This document shows, piece by piece, positions 35,968 through 48,300 of a DNA stretch of 64,000 nucleotides. A program made the translations under genes and the position numbers. Each line of letters begins with the position of its first letter. The stretch's first letter is position 1. Under the pieces are notes generated by a model, which saw only the letters and a list, made by a program, of their open reading frames with translations, was not told the origin of the DNA and did not search any database. This stretch comes from Cyprinodon diabolis (lineage: Eukaryota > Chordata > Actinopteri > Cyprinodontiformes > Cyprinodontidae). Where the stretch lies: the NCBI GenBank assembly GCA_030533445.1, contig CM060081.1:18882111-18946110 (forward strand), read 5' to 3'.

Positions 35968-36125
35968 TATTGTTAAGGCTTTATCATGTTTTGTCAAGTC
36001 ACAAACGCAGAGCTCTGTGCATTTTACAGGGATTTTACCTGACAGAGCAGCTGTACACCCTTGAGCAATTCTCTTCCCTTCCATCCCCACAGCATAATGC
36101 TGCCACCACCATGTTTCACTGTGAA
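35968..36125 (-). mobile_element. Internally deleted Tc1-like fragment
   Basis: TTTATCATGTTTTGTCAAGTCACAAACGCAG, followed by ACAGGGATTTTACCTGACAGAGCAG, resembles the subterminal region of a fish Tc1 element. It runs directly into CCATCCCCACAGCATAATGCTGCCACCACCATGTTTCACTGTG, a block from the middle of the transposase gene. The intervening sequence is lost. Confidence 0.6.
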
Positions 36126-36225
36126 CAGAATGATACATTATGGGAGTTTACTCCCAGTCATATGCTGAAAATGTTTATTTTGGATTGTATATAGGGCTAT
36201 AACCTGCTGCAATCGAATTCAAGTA

Positions 36226-36453
36226 TAATGGCGATCTCTACACCCAATAGTTTGTCAACTCTGTTCTGCAGTTGTGCAAAAGATGTCTGCCTCCACAAAT
36301 GCAAACCTATGTCATAATAAATAGCCATTTTTAAGACAAGGCAAACATAAAGACTTTCAGAAAATAGGTGATATTAAATAACATATATGTAGATAATATA
36401 TTACATTTTTAAGTCGGTAAATCCTAGTAATTATTACACACTGTACGTCTAAA
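36226..36453. mobile_element. Partial, diverged copy of the MITE at 23451..23968
   Basis: Shared blocks are GGCGATCTC, TAGTTTGT, AAAAGATGTCTGCCTCCA, ATAACATATATGTAGATAATATATTACATTT and the right end TTATTACACACTGTA. The left half of the element is missing. Confidence 0.6.
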
Positions 36454-38512
36454 GAAGATCATTATTGAATAAACCCCAAAAGGATTAGATTTCATTCATG
36501 GGATGCATGATATTAGAATTTTGGCTGTTTTTTTAAAGGCTGTGTTAGCTTTTCAGGACTTTCTACTTTCTTTCCGCTTTTATTTTGTTTCAATATAGCA
36601 CAGGCTTTGTAATTTTTTGTTTAAAATAGATTGTGAGCATGCCTTAAATTAAAATGTAATTGGTAGCAGTGGGTTTTATTCTAGATGTCGAGGAGGCCTT
36701 ACAGCTTTAAAAAAAAAAAAAAAAAAAGATATTTTCTGTTCACTTTACATTTATGCCACATCTTAGTTGGTATATCACAATAAAATCCACTACTGTGTAT
36801 CCGAGTTCGGTTTGTAATGCAACAATATGTGGAAATGAATATCTCTGATGAACTCAGTAGGATTATAAACTATAGAGCTTCAATCTAAAGGAACGGTTTT
36901 GGATTACTTGTGAGATGGAGCACATAAAAACCAACCCAGTCTGCATGCAGAATATCACATTAACACTTTGTAAACATCCACCCATAAAGATAATTATTTT
37001 TATTGGAGGAGTATTATGAAGCTTTCTTTCCCTCCTCGACATCTGGTTAAAATATGGGCCAAGTGCTGGCTGTTTGGCTCCAATTCAGGTGGTTAAAACA
37101 GACGGCAAACACACCCAAATATAAATAGAGAGGTGGGTTTTTTCTTTTATTTGTGGCAAGTCAGCAAAAAAAAAAAAGGCAGAAGCTGAGGCTCCCCACA
37201 TCGCACCTGCCAGGAAGTGATCCTTTTCTCTTAAGCGCAAGAGAGAGAGGTATCTGCCTGGACACGCAGCCACAGCGTGGGCATTAAGCTCGATGCTCTC
37301 ACAGGGAGGGCGCTGGGAGACACGAAGGCACCCGCAGCAGTATTCTCTTTATTACAAGCCAACGAGGAATTGGAATCACCTGCAGTGGTGGTCCAAAGCA
37401 AACATCTCTGTGGGCAATGTTCCTGATCTTTGAGGAGCAAATGTATGCTTAGAAATGAATCACTTCAGCAACATTTGCTCATGTTTGAGATTCTCCTTAG
37501 CTTTTTCTCCATCCTGATGGTTTGGGGAAAGTGAAAAAGAAGGAGGAAAGGCCTCACCAGAGGAACAGAGCAGAACAGATTGTGATAATTGACCAAGATG
37601 CTGCTACTACCCAGTCCTCTGTCCCTTCACCTCCGAATCCCTGCGGCCCTGTTTTCAATTTAACACAGGACTTGAGCAGATTTCACTCATTGCAAGACGA
37701 CGACACATCTTTGACACTTTTACATTAGAAGCCCAGCTTTCTGCTGATTAAAAACAAGATGTCTCCCTGCCCCTCTCTTTCTCCTGATGTACAACAGAGG
37801 GGATAATGGGAGAGGGGTGTCCATTTCCTGTGCCTCCTTTCTCTCCACAACAGCCACAAATAACTCCCAGCCTCCTGTGCCTATCTTGATTTCATTTCAC
37901 AAGATAAGGACACCATTTATTGTTTTCATTGAGCTTGAGTGCTAAGACAGAGAGCACCAAATTACTCTCAGATTGAGATAAACGTCCCGCAAATCACTAA
38001 TTCAATCCATCTTCGATGCTAGTGAAGCTTTGAACAGAGCAAAATATCAGAAGATCCGGCTGTGAAACAGGAATCTGGAGGTGTGATAGTGGCTAGGGAC
38101 CTCATTGAACTGGGAAAAAAAGAAATAAAAATAACTGTAACCTGAGTAAGATTTCCTCCATAGAGGCAGTGAAACAGTTCTCTATGCTTTTATATTAAAA
38201 AATATTTTTTATACACATCCTTTAAAGGCATAAATAAAAAAAATACTTTTGTTTCCTGGTTGTTGCCAAGATGTTTATGACTTAAAATGGAGACATCAGT
38301 ACCATCTGCACAGAGAAGCGCAGAGTATTTCCAGATATGGTTATCTTGTTCTGTGACAGACAGGATCTCTCAATAGCTCAGAGGCGTCTCAGCTGGGGGA
38401 ACCATTAAGAGCACATCTCAGTACTTTCAGAGAAGTCACCTCAGCCAGATCTGATCCACAAAAGCATTTTTCTCTGTTGCAGCCTTGTAGGATGATGATG
38501 AGGACACTAATA
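36454..38512. other. Intronic DNA; possible conserved blocks at 37180..37450 and 37870..38050
   Basis: No exon recognised. A run of A lies at 36708..36727. The two named blocks are non-repetitive and GC-balanced. 37870..38050 contains CTTGATTTCATTTCACAAGATAAGG and AATCACTAATTCAATCC. They are flagged only because they differ in texture from the neighbouring DNA. Confidence 0.3.
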
Positions 38513-39071
38513 CCCCTTTTCAACATGCCGAGAACCCCGTTTAAACACGGGAAAAATCAGCTTTTAGTAGCAGTGGGAACTCTCTGATCCATTTCTACCC
38601 AGGTCATTCACCTCAGTAATGATAGGCATGCTGTAGGAAAATTAGACCTGTGTAAACTCGCTAATTTCCATGTTACCATTGAGCTCAACATACAGACATC
38701 AATACATCTCGCAAGTCTCGTCTGATCTAACACGCTGATACAACGGTTTACATTCAATAAACATGGCACAGCACTGGTGAGAGGGATTTGGACAGGTAAA
38801 AGAGTGAAACAATAAAGCACGCTTACTGAGCCCTGGCTTCCAACCATGTTGATCTCCATTGTTTACTTTCCTGATTATGTCCCATTGGTGACATCATCAA
38901 CACTAACCCATCATGATGGTGTCACCTGACACACATCTAACACGCCGATGATGGAGGAGGCCAACCAGCTTTTTTTTTGCAAAAGGGAAGGGAGTCATAT
39001 GCCAATTGTAAGCCAGTCGACCTGTGCTTGAAAAACCCCAGTTAACCCGTTGTTTTCATTGGGAAAGAGGC
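38513..39071. mobile_element. Harbinger-like MITE, uninterrupted copy
   Basis: Ends CCCCTTTTC and GAAAGAGGC with TTA on the right (39072..39074) and ATA on the left. It is colinear with 24300..25800 minus its hAT insertion; shared blocks include AAAAGAGTGAAACAATAAAGCAC (with an insertion-free GTAAAAGAG start here), CCATTGTTTACTTTCCTGATT and GGTGACATCATCAA. At 38725 the sequence GATCTAACACGCTGA is the unoccupied equivalent of the hAT target ATCTAACG. Confidence 0.7.
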
Positions 39072-39299
39072 TTAACTGTGTAACAACATGTCCACCACTT
39101 TCTATAACAACACAGTGATGGGAAGTTGTAGGAGAAAAATGAGAAAAGAATAAAAAGAACTGAGGAGGGAACTCTTAGACCATGCAGTCTTAGACCCACT
39201 GAGGCTGCTTTTCCAGTGACGACTTCAGCTCCAAACAGCTCTACTCTGCATGGAAGTGGTTTTGTTTCCATGTTAAATTACAGGCAACAGGAGATTTAA

Positions 39300-40113
39300 A
39301 GTCGTAGGGAAACATTGGTGCCCAACTTTACACGAGTGAATAAAGTGAATGGGATCTGTCTTTTATCAAGAGGAAATGATTGTTGTGGCGTAAGGTTCAA
39401 AAGCAACTTTGATTGTGGCCAGTGTCTCAGAAGCATCTTGCTTACCAGTTAGCAATTTAGTGCTAGTAGGTTCCCAATAAGAACTTACATTGGGACCAAG
39501 CAGAACTAAACAGGTGACTTAGAAACGACAATGTCATGGAATGCTATGGACAGCCGAAACATGCAAGAGGAGGAGAGTTTCCTGTCGGAGGTTGTTGATG
39601 AGTCTCCTCCGTCATACAAATTTTTTATTTAGAGGAAGAAAGAGAGAACGAAGATGTTGTGGAAGAGGACGTCAGGGCGGCAGAAGCTTGGTTTGGTGTA
39701 GAAGGCTTACAGCCGTACATGTTTGAGCCCTTGCCTCGCAACGCTGCCAGTTCTGTTAGCTCTACACCTGCTGAAGACACAGACGTCCATCCCTATGAAC
39801 ACTGGGACATAACTCAATGGTAAAGTAAATGGATTCTTATTTCCAATGTCAACTGTTGCATATATTAGCTGTCACATATGAATCAAGATGCTATGACCGA
39901 AAAATTTTATTGACAGATGACCGTTGATGATTGGCCAAATTTAGGTGTAAAAGCTGATGTAGATAATGGAAAGAAAAACACAGATTTTAAGACAGGATTT
40001 TTATTTAATAGAAATTTTCTAAATTTTGGGACAATATCTTCTGATAAAGAATACATTTATATACATGTTTAAGCCAGAACAATTTGAATTTTAAATATGA
40101 TTTCCCTACGACT
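39300..40113 (+). mobile_element. TTAA-type DNA transposon remnant (TIR AGTCGTAGGGAAA)
   Basis: Perfect 13-bp TIRs, AGTCGTAGGGAAA at 39300..39312 and TTTCCCTACGACT at 40101..40113, are flanked by TTAA (39296..39299) and CTAA (40114..40117). This fits a TTAA-duplicating superfamily such as piggyBac or Kolobok with one mutation. The element is 814 bp and carries an acidic coding remnant (39534..39824), so it is an internally deleted copy. Confidence 0.65.
39534..39824 (+). pseudogene. Acidic N-terminal coding remnant in the TTAA-type element
   Basis: An ATG at 39534 opens MSWNAMDSRNMQEEESFLSE followed by VVDESPPSYKFFI and a TAG at about 39631. In another frame, EDVVEEDVRAAEAWFGVEG, LQPYMFEPLPRN, SSTPAEDTDVHPYEHWDITQW and TAA follow. 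The acidic start and the QPYMFEP motif recall, from memory, the N-termini of transposon-encoded proteins with a P2X7-tail-like cysteine domain that are abundant in fish. The cysteine domain itself is absent. One frameshift and the premature stop separate the two halves. The family assignment is tentative. Confidence 0.45.
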
Positions 40114-40316
40114 CTAAGAGAGTTTTAAGTTCCTGCTCCCAAACATCCCAAGCAACATTTCTTTAGACTTTCACCGACATGATGGATACATTCATAAAGA
40201 TATTTAGCTTAAACACCAGGGTTCAGGTTGTTGACTTTATTATCAATACTTTGCTTTAGGTGTAGGCATGGTTATGCAGAGCTGCCCGAGTTTCTATATA
40301 AAAAAAAGCTACATTT

Positions 40317-40547
<231 letters not shown>

Positions 40548-43414
40548 ACTATATTGTTTGTGGAATCCAAACCAGATACCAGTGGCAAAATAAGAAACAA
40601 CATCCATATGGAGTGCAACTGATATTTCCATTGAGACATACAGATGTTATTTAAAGGTTAGGGAAAATGCATTAAGCAATTATAAAAAATAACTTCAGTG
40701 TTGAGTGTGCAGATTAGACCTCAATAATTAGGAGGAGCTCCGCAGTGGTGGAAAACATTTGAAGAATAAACCTGGAATAGTTTGCTTCTTTCTCTGTTGC
40801 CCCACAGATATTTTACATTATTCAATCCAAAATACCATCTTTCTGATGCTAACTTTTCTTTTGCATGTTAATGTTTAATAGGAGCCTTTGGCTATCCATG
40901 GGCACAATTATTAGATATCCGCAGAGAGAAATTGAAAAATTAATCATACTCTAAATTTCCTACTTCTCTCCTCCACTGGAAACAGTTTTAAAAAGGCGTC
41001 CTCTATCAAAGCCTCAATCCAAACACAATCACGCCGCTGCCAGAAACGTGCTGCTTTTACAACAAACACATCACAATGATACACTAATTACTGATTATTC
41101 ATATGTTGGTTGGCACTTGTGCTGATGTATAAAACACTGAGAAGCATGTAAAGACTGCTGACGGTTACATAAATGTTTCTATAGGGCACTGTGAAAGAAT
41201 ATGAATGTTTATGCAGCTTAAGTATGTTCAAATGAAGCAATGGGACAAGAAATAGTAAAAACAATTCAGTGAAACTCCGCTATAATAACATATTTTCCAA
41301 ACTGTGTGGATTTTACCATATACCAAAACAATATCTGCTCTGTTTGTGCCTAGTGTTGACCCTTACCAAGGCAATGGTGCACATTTATGCACAATATACA
41401 CACTGTATAATACTGTGTATAGTGACAAACAACACATCGGCCAGCTGATATTTTGAACTGGTATTAGCTTTTTTTTTTTTCTTGTATTGTCATTGGCTGT
41501 TACGTGTGTTCATTAGTGCATTTAGCAGCTATACGTGAGATCAAATGAGGGATGCGTTTCCCCTCGCTCCATTTGTATGTGTTTGATTTGTCATTGTTTT
41601 GCTTTTTGTTTCAGTTGAGGCCTGCGTAACACTTGCAATTATTGCGTATTTTTTTTTATCATGGGAATGAAAGAAGAAAAATAGATTTAGAAATCAGGCC
41701 GAAGAAGCAATAGCAGATAAGGGGGATCAGTTAGGCTGATGTCTGCATCGGTTGATCTCTAGCCATGAGCATAAATATGCAGATCAATCCGCATTAAATT
41801 TTATTTGATTTTTTTCTACACTTCATGTAATGGACATTTTTACCCTGGAAGACAGAGCTTGTATCTGGTGTGTCCTAAGACATGTCAAAGAGCAGATGTG
41901 TGGCATGAATAGTCTGAACCAGAATCCAAGCAGTGGTCTGCTTTAAAGGAATAAAGGACAAAGCTGCAGAAACATGACTCAGACGACAAGTTCAGTTAAA
42001 AAATATTTCCTTTTAGGAAAGGCAGGGATGAACATGATCAATGTTCTCTGTCCACAAACTATCCCCCCATCCTAATTTGAATTAGTTAGCATCTGCTAAG
42101 CATTATAAGGACTTAGCGTTGCTCCTCCCACTGAGTCAATATTCTCCACCACAGTCCAAACTACGCCGCTCCATCTCCCTCCCACACACATACAGAAGGT
42201 CTGAAACAACATTCACAGCAAAGATGCCCTCCTCCCCAAACATCTCTCTCCATAACATGCGCCCAGAGGCAGCACCGCTGTCTTTTGTCCACTCACTGTC
42301 TCCTAAGGCATGTCATCCAGCTCTAATCAAGCAGAAAACGGTCATAAATATTTCTTTCTGCTAGATTTCACATTCACATTTCACACAGGGACATGATATC
42401 CCCCCCCCCTTTCTACCTCCAGGGAGTACCTAATGCAGAAAACAGTTACTTATTCAAGGCTCATGTTCCTACAGTTAAATGTAGAACATATTGCCGTTTA
42501 CAGGGGAGGAGAGAATACAAGGAAAAAAAGAGGTTGGAAGCAAATAAAGTGGAGGGAGGGAAGACATAAAGGACCATGTTATTTTCTGTGCCATTTACTG
42601 GCTAGCACTTCCAAAGCCATCCAATTACATCATGTCAAAGACTGTAAACAAGAAAATAACAACAGGGCATCGGAAGCCAAAGAAAGAGAAAAAGCAGTAA
42701 GAAATGTTCTGCAGGGAAAAGCTGTGTTTTCATCATTCATTTAAAATGCACCGTATGGGGATGTATATAAACTTCTGTCTCTGGTGTGGCCCACTATTTA
42801 TGGCAGACGTCGTTCACACTGCTGTTATTTATCACCAGCCAGCCCATCATGGCATATCATTCTCTAAATGGTACACAGCAAACCGGCAGTGAACACTGAC
42901 CTGCACCATTTTTCTCTCAAATAGAGGCCATGTCAGCGCTGAACGCATGCTGGGTTGTTATTAATCACTGATATGTACTTTGAAGGGTGAAAACATGTCA
43001 AACAATCAAATTCACTTTAAGGGACCTCACACACGCTGCGGCTGTCCATGCATATTTACTTCAGTGAAGGCTCACTTGATCATCACAACTGCTACTCTAT
43101 CATATCGCCGTCTGCGTGCCCGAAAAAAGCAGCTGTCACTGTTTTTTTAATGGATATATAAAGATATCACTGAAATGAGAAATTCACACTGTACATCGGT
43201 CCAGTGCTTTAACACCTCCACACAATGAATGACTGTTAGTTGCAACTTTTAAAGAGGGCTACTAAGGAGTGGAATACATTTAGCTAGAGGGGCGGGACAA
43301 TAAAGCTAAATGGTGTAAATAAAGGCAATAATGATTTTTAACTCAATTGGTACCCCTGCTGTTGGTGCTCTTCCAGCCTAATTTTCCAATAGGACAGCAT
43401 TCCTCTAGTCATCT
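40548..43414. other. Intronic DNA with a decayed hAT-type end
   Basis: 41400..41761 contains ACATCGGCCAGCTGATATTTTG and ends GATGTCTGCATCGGTTGATCTCTA. This looks like the right end of a hAT-type element whose TIR would read TAGAGATCAACCGATG, but the left end is not found. 40870..41130 (CAATTATTAGATATCC, ACACTAATTACTGATTATTC) is non-repetitive and could be a conserved element. No exon recognised. Confidence 0.4.
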
Positions 43415-43803
43415 TGTTACGGCTGCAGTGGGTTTCTGCACTTTTCCTTGCAGGGTTCTGGATGCAGGCCTTCTGCAGGTGATCTGTTTGCCCTAATTGG
43501 TCCTCATCTGCTTTAAAAGCTGTCATGCAAGCAGCAGACAGGAGGCTTCTCCTTCTTACCTCCTCAGAACCCCGTTTGGTTTGGTTTGTATCCTATCCTA
43601 TGGTTGGGTTTTGTTAGGTTTGTTTGCATTTGCTTATTTCTAATTAGTTATTGGTTTTGCACTAAGCCATTTTCTGTTCCCCATTTTATTTATCCCTTTT
43701 TTTCTCTAGTATAATTTAATAAATTCAATTTTCTGTTTAAAGAAAATCCTTGTGTGGTCTCCTTTAATGTTACCCCCACCAAACAAGCCTGGTGGACGTA
43801 ACA
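43415..43803 (+). mobile_element. Probable solo LTR
   Basis: The 389-bp segment starts TGTTACGGCTGCAGTGGG and ends GGTGGACGTAACA, giving the TGTTAC...GTAACA inverted ends of an LTR. In between are a TATA-like CTTTAAAAGC (43511), a poly(A) signal AATAAA at 43719..43724 and a downstream CTTGTGTGGTCTCC block, in the order promoter, signal, U5-like end. No internal retroviral sequence or second LTR is present, so it would be a solo LTR, perhaps of a Gypsy-type element. No matching 4-6-bp duplication was seen next to it (left ATCT, right TTGA), which lowers confidence. Confidence 0.55.
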
Positions 43804-46800
43804 TTGATTATACATCAATCAGTTATCTTTGTATAATCTCTCAAGACATCATCCACAGTCTTGGTCTCTTGTTCTCTTCTCTTGGATTTAAGTGTTGGAA
43901 CTATGATGACCCTTGATGAAGGTTCTTTTTCTATCGTTAAAATGTACGTTTTTCATTATTTCCTGGCTGAAAAACTCAGTAGTGACCTTCATTTTGGTTT
44001 AACTAGCAGAGGCTGCAAAGTTTGTATTTAACATCTCCTTATATTTCAAAGAAACTCAGAAAGAATCTGTGAAAAACCAAGACAGGCCCGCAGCATCACA
44101 CAGCTTCAGCAATTTGTTTCACCCCAGAACCAGCTGGAGGTCCAGGTCCAGTTCTAGCCTCAGTGGAGTTTAGCATAATCCACACGTTTACATTTGTGAT
44201 GATTTTCTGGCATCACTGATGAACATATGTTTGCGTCTCATGTAGGCCAAAAAAGGAAGAACTATTCCAGGAGAGAAAAGATGATTTCATCTATAGATGT
44301 CATACATGTAATTATAGAACGTAAACAAATGTGTCCTTAACTGTATATCTGCATTTGATTTGATATTCTGGGAAATAGTAGAGCTCAGAAAAACTGACTC
44401 AAGGTCTGCTATGTTATAAGGGGTCATTACTCTTTCTATCTATTTCCTAAACAAAACAAACAAAAAAAAATGTTTTTCTTCTGAAAGAGATCTCAAATAA
44501 TCCAAAAGGTTTCCTTTTTTTTGTTTCTGCGAGTATCAAACTGCCAATTGGTGAGAAAATAAAAAGATAAGTCAGTGATACTGAATAATTAATCATACGT
44601 CCAAACTTTTGATTGGTAGAGATGTGCGAAAAGGAAAAGGAAATCAGTCCAAAATTAGCTTGTCTCTAACAGAGATGTCAAGCTGCTTTCGCTGGGATCG
44701 AGTATTCTCAGCACTTGTACACGTTGAACCAAACAAAAGCTCTCAGATGGAGTCTGTCTTCTTTAGGGAAAATGTGGCTTCAGGGATTTAAAGTGGGAAC
44801 CTTTAAACCAGCAGCGCTGCTGTCCGCTGACCTCTCCAAGTCAAACAGTTGTTGAACTGGTCGTTGCTTAGCTCAGAATAACAAGGCTTCCCCTACAGAG
44901 GTCAGTCAGAATAAAGACGAAGCACATGATAAACATGGACGGACTCTGTTGGTGGCTTCATTTTACTCACACATCCCCACACATACACCTGGCCCGCTTC
45001 TTTGTGCAACACTGAGGAGGAGGACTGATCTCTATTACCCACACTGCGCCCCTAGATTATAAATAAGATATAAAAGCTGAGCTCACTACAGGGTTTTCAC
45101 ATTAGCCCTCCTTTGTAGGTAATGTCCTCTTGGCAGACATGTCTGCCTCATGTGTCCGTCTGCTCCGGGGCTTCAACTAAACACATATGGATGTGTACAC
45201 GCATCAAGATTTTTGGAAGTCCGGAAAGAAATGTTGGCCAGGGAGCTCTGCCTTCCTAACCATTCCGATGTGCATCTAAAGGATGCTTTAAGCACCAACA
45301 TGGATTGAGCTTACAGAGACAAATATGTGTTTGAGGGGAGACGGTCACAGTTTCAATTTCAATAGCTCATTTAACCCTTATCTGTCCAAATCCTTGGGGT
45401 CTATTCTATGTTAATTGGATCTACATTGCACTAGCATTGGGGGTGTTAACAAGCACAGCCTATGAATATTAATTACCCTGAAGTTTTCTGCACAGGAAAG
45501 ACTTCACTGGTACATATTAATTCTATGAAGTTTTTAAAGTAGTGCTCTCATTAAAAATGAATGGGCACTGCTCTTGAATGTGTTCCCAGGAGGAATGGTG
45601 CATCCTTAAGTCTATCCTTAATAAACTGGGTCAGATTGGCAGCACTTAAAAAAACCTTCTCCCTAAAATGGTATTATTATTCTACTAAATGTAAACACAA
45701 CAATTTACTGAAGAAAGCATCTTGTTTAAACTGTGCTTTGACAATTGGCCATTAAAGCAAGTCATGTCTAAGTGTGTACTTTCCCAACCCAGAGCCTCCC
45801 CCCCTGAGGCCTGTTAAAACGGTTACTTATTTACAACACTAAACACACAAGTTGCTCAGCTAAACAGCACAATATTACTCTGTGTGTCTGCATGTGCAGA
45901 GGATGCTGATGTGTGTGTGAGTGCATCTCGACGTGGCGCATTCAGAGCTGGCACCGCTCTAAATAAAACATTGAAGATGCATTAGTCCTCTGGCTAGCTG
46001 AGGCCTCCCTCTAAGCCATTTAATAGTGATCTGCTGCAGACGTGGTTCCCTGTTTGCCTCCAGCCAGCTGCCTCACACACCTGCTCAAAGTTTAGAGTTG
46101 CCAACTTCAGCACAAACACGCAACGCGGTGGTCATCAAAGACCATCCGGGCAGCACACAATGAGAGCCACTTCACTCCTGCTAATGATACCAGCATACAC
46201 ACGCAGCATCCAATAGGAACTATTCTTTTATTCAATGGATACCCACCCACCCATGGGTGTAGCATTAGACGCCACTAATGAAAAATAGTTTTACTCATGG
46301 AAATGAAATAATGTCAACAATTAGGAGAAAATAAGCAAAACTGAATCACATATGGAAGATTATTGTGCTACGTTCACATCGCAAGCACCAGGAGCAGCAA
46401 AAACGCATGTACCTCTTAATTTTTGATGCTTGTACAAGTTTAGTTCTGAAGCAGGTGAAGCATCTTTACTGCTCCAGCTGCGCTGTCGAAAAGTGGGTCT
46501 GATGCGCGTTGGGCGGAGCTACCCTATCCTTTTTTTGCCTGTAACAATGGCAGCTCTATTTGCTGTGATCGGTGGGTAAAAAGTAGTTTTATTTTTTTTA
46601 AGTGATAAAGTCCATCTGAAAACTTCATCTGTGCAGTCATTTAATCCAGATTACCATCCTGCCTTCAAATATTATTTCACTGTCAGAGCCGTTCAAACCC
46701 GCACATACCGGTGGTGCGCTGTCACTAGGAATCCCATTCCACAGCAGCTTGAAAAGAGAGTACTTTGCTTAATTAAGAATAATATGTGTTAATAAACTGC

Positions 46801-48099
46801 ATCAAAGGCAATGGGTGGAGCACATCCATTCTGTCTGAAAATATGCAACTAAATAAATGAAGAATAATGATTTAGCTACTATCATGTTTTGATGCCAATC
46901 TTTGGTACCTGTGTAAATGCAACATAAAAGAATTTGTTTCTACTTTAAGCAATATTCCAGATTGTATTATGCTTGATGTAATTGTCCTAAAACAATGTAA
47001 TTTAAAGCCAAACCTAAGACTTTGTGACCTAAAGAGTTGATACGTATGAGTTATTTTAAATGATTCCTCAGGTCAATATACAGTGTTTGGCACTATCAAT
47101 GCTATGAGCGGGGCTCGCCTCTTGAAATACCGCCTATGTAAGTTGGGAGAAGATGCAAGGTCTTTGGCCAGGTCATGTGACCTTGAAGAACGTATCACTT
47201 TATGGCCGCAGGCTCTTATATCATAATGGAGCTAAGGCTTTTGCTCTACTATTTTTCCACCTGCTCTACTACTGGTCGTGGCTGAGGTGAGGAAAAAATG
47301 TAAAACTTCTGAGGAGTCTAAACAGAGAAAGCTTGAAAGGGATTATACCTGAGGAAGGAGTTTGTTCGTTGGCACAGGCTGAAAGAAGGAGCCAGATGTA
47401 AAGCCGATTCTCTTCTCTTAACTTTACTATTAAACTTATTTTTTATGTTTAGTAGAAGCAAAATACAGGCAGTTACAGGTCTAGCGCCCCTAGTGGCCAA
47501 AAGTTACACAGTGTTCCTTTAAAGCAGCATTCACGACCCCATGCAGTACCATTCAGACTCACTAGGAGGTCACAAGCCCCAAGCTGAGGATCCAATGAAT
47601 GTGAGGAAAACATGCAGAAGCTAAATATGATGGACAGAGCTTCTTTACTAACAGACGGTTTGACTTTGTATCCCTAACTATTCATTCTCTGGTGCTTCAC
47701 CAAATGCCTCAAGTAGGGACGTGCTCCTCCATGACAGCAGATAAAAATTGCGTTTCTCTTTGTTTACACTTTCTTTTATTTCTGTATGGGTAGAGCGATC
47801 TAACAGTTGCTGTTAATTGCATTTTGTTCACATAAACTGGTTCTGTTCCTGGTTTGAGGTAGTTGACTTAATATGAGCCATGATCTCCATCAACCATAGA
47901 GTTTGAATAAATAAAGTAGAAATTAAAACCTAAAGCGAATCAAAATCATCATCATTAAAATAAAAAAAGGCAAGGAAGGAAGCTTCCCAGCAAATATCCC
48001 ACTTGCACACTTGTGTGTGAATATGTATGTATATTTGTAGGTCTGTTTACAGGTGTAAGTGTAGAATGTGTTCTTATATTTGTGTATATTTTTAAGCCT
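43804..48099. other. Intronic DNA; several possible elements, no exon
   Basis: 45360..45560 (AATTGGATCTACATTGCACTAGC, GAATATTAATTACCC) and 45960..46200 look single-copy and may be conserved. 46366..46560 begins GTGCTACGTTCACATCGCAAGC, as some fish MITEs do, but has no partner end. At 47466..47518 the words TCTAGCGCCCCTAGTGGCCAAAAG and TTACACAGTGTTCCTTTAAAG look like the right terminus of another MITE, without a left end. Nothing else recognised. Confidence 0.35.
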
Positions 48100-48300
48100 G
48101 CATGAGGGCACATATGTATGTTGAAATGTGTATATATTGTATATGTATTTCTATATGTATTTTTCTTTTCTTTTCCTTTCATTTATTTGTTTTATTTGTT
48201 GTAGTTTTGTTTTTAATGTATATATTTTTCAGAACCCCAGGAAGAATAGCTGCAGTATAGCTGTAGCTAATGGGGATCCTTCCAATAAAACTCATAGAAA
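48100..48300 (+). mobile_element. 3' tail of a LINE-type retroposon
   Basis: CAGAACCCCAGGAAGAATAGCTGCAG followed by CTGTAGCTAATGGGGATCCTTCCAATAAAA matches, from memory, the 3' UTR of an abundant fish LINE (ACCCCAGGAAGA..TAGCT..GCTAATGGGGATCC..AATAAA). The TATA/TTTATTTG-rich upstream part belongs to the same UTR. Coding sequence is truncated away. Confidence 0.55.
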
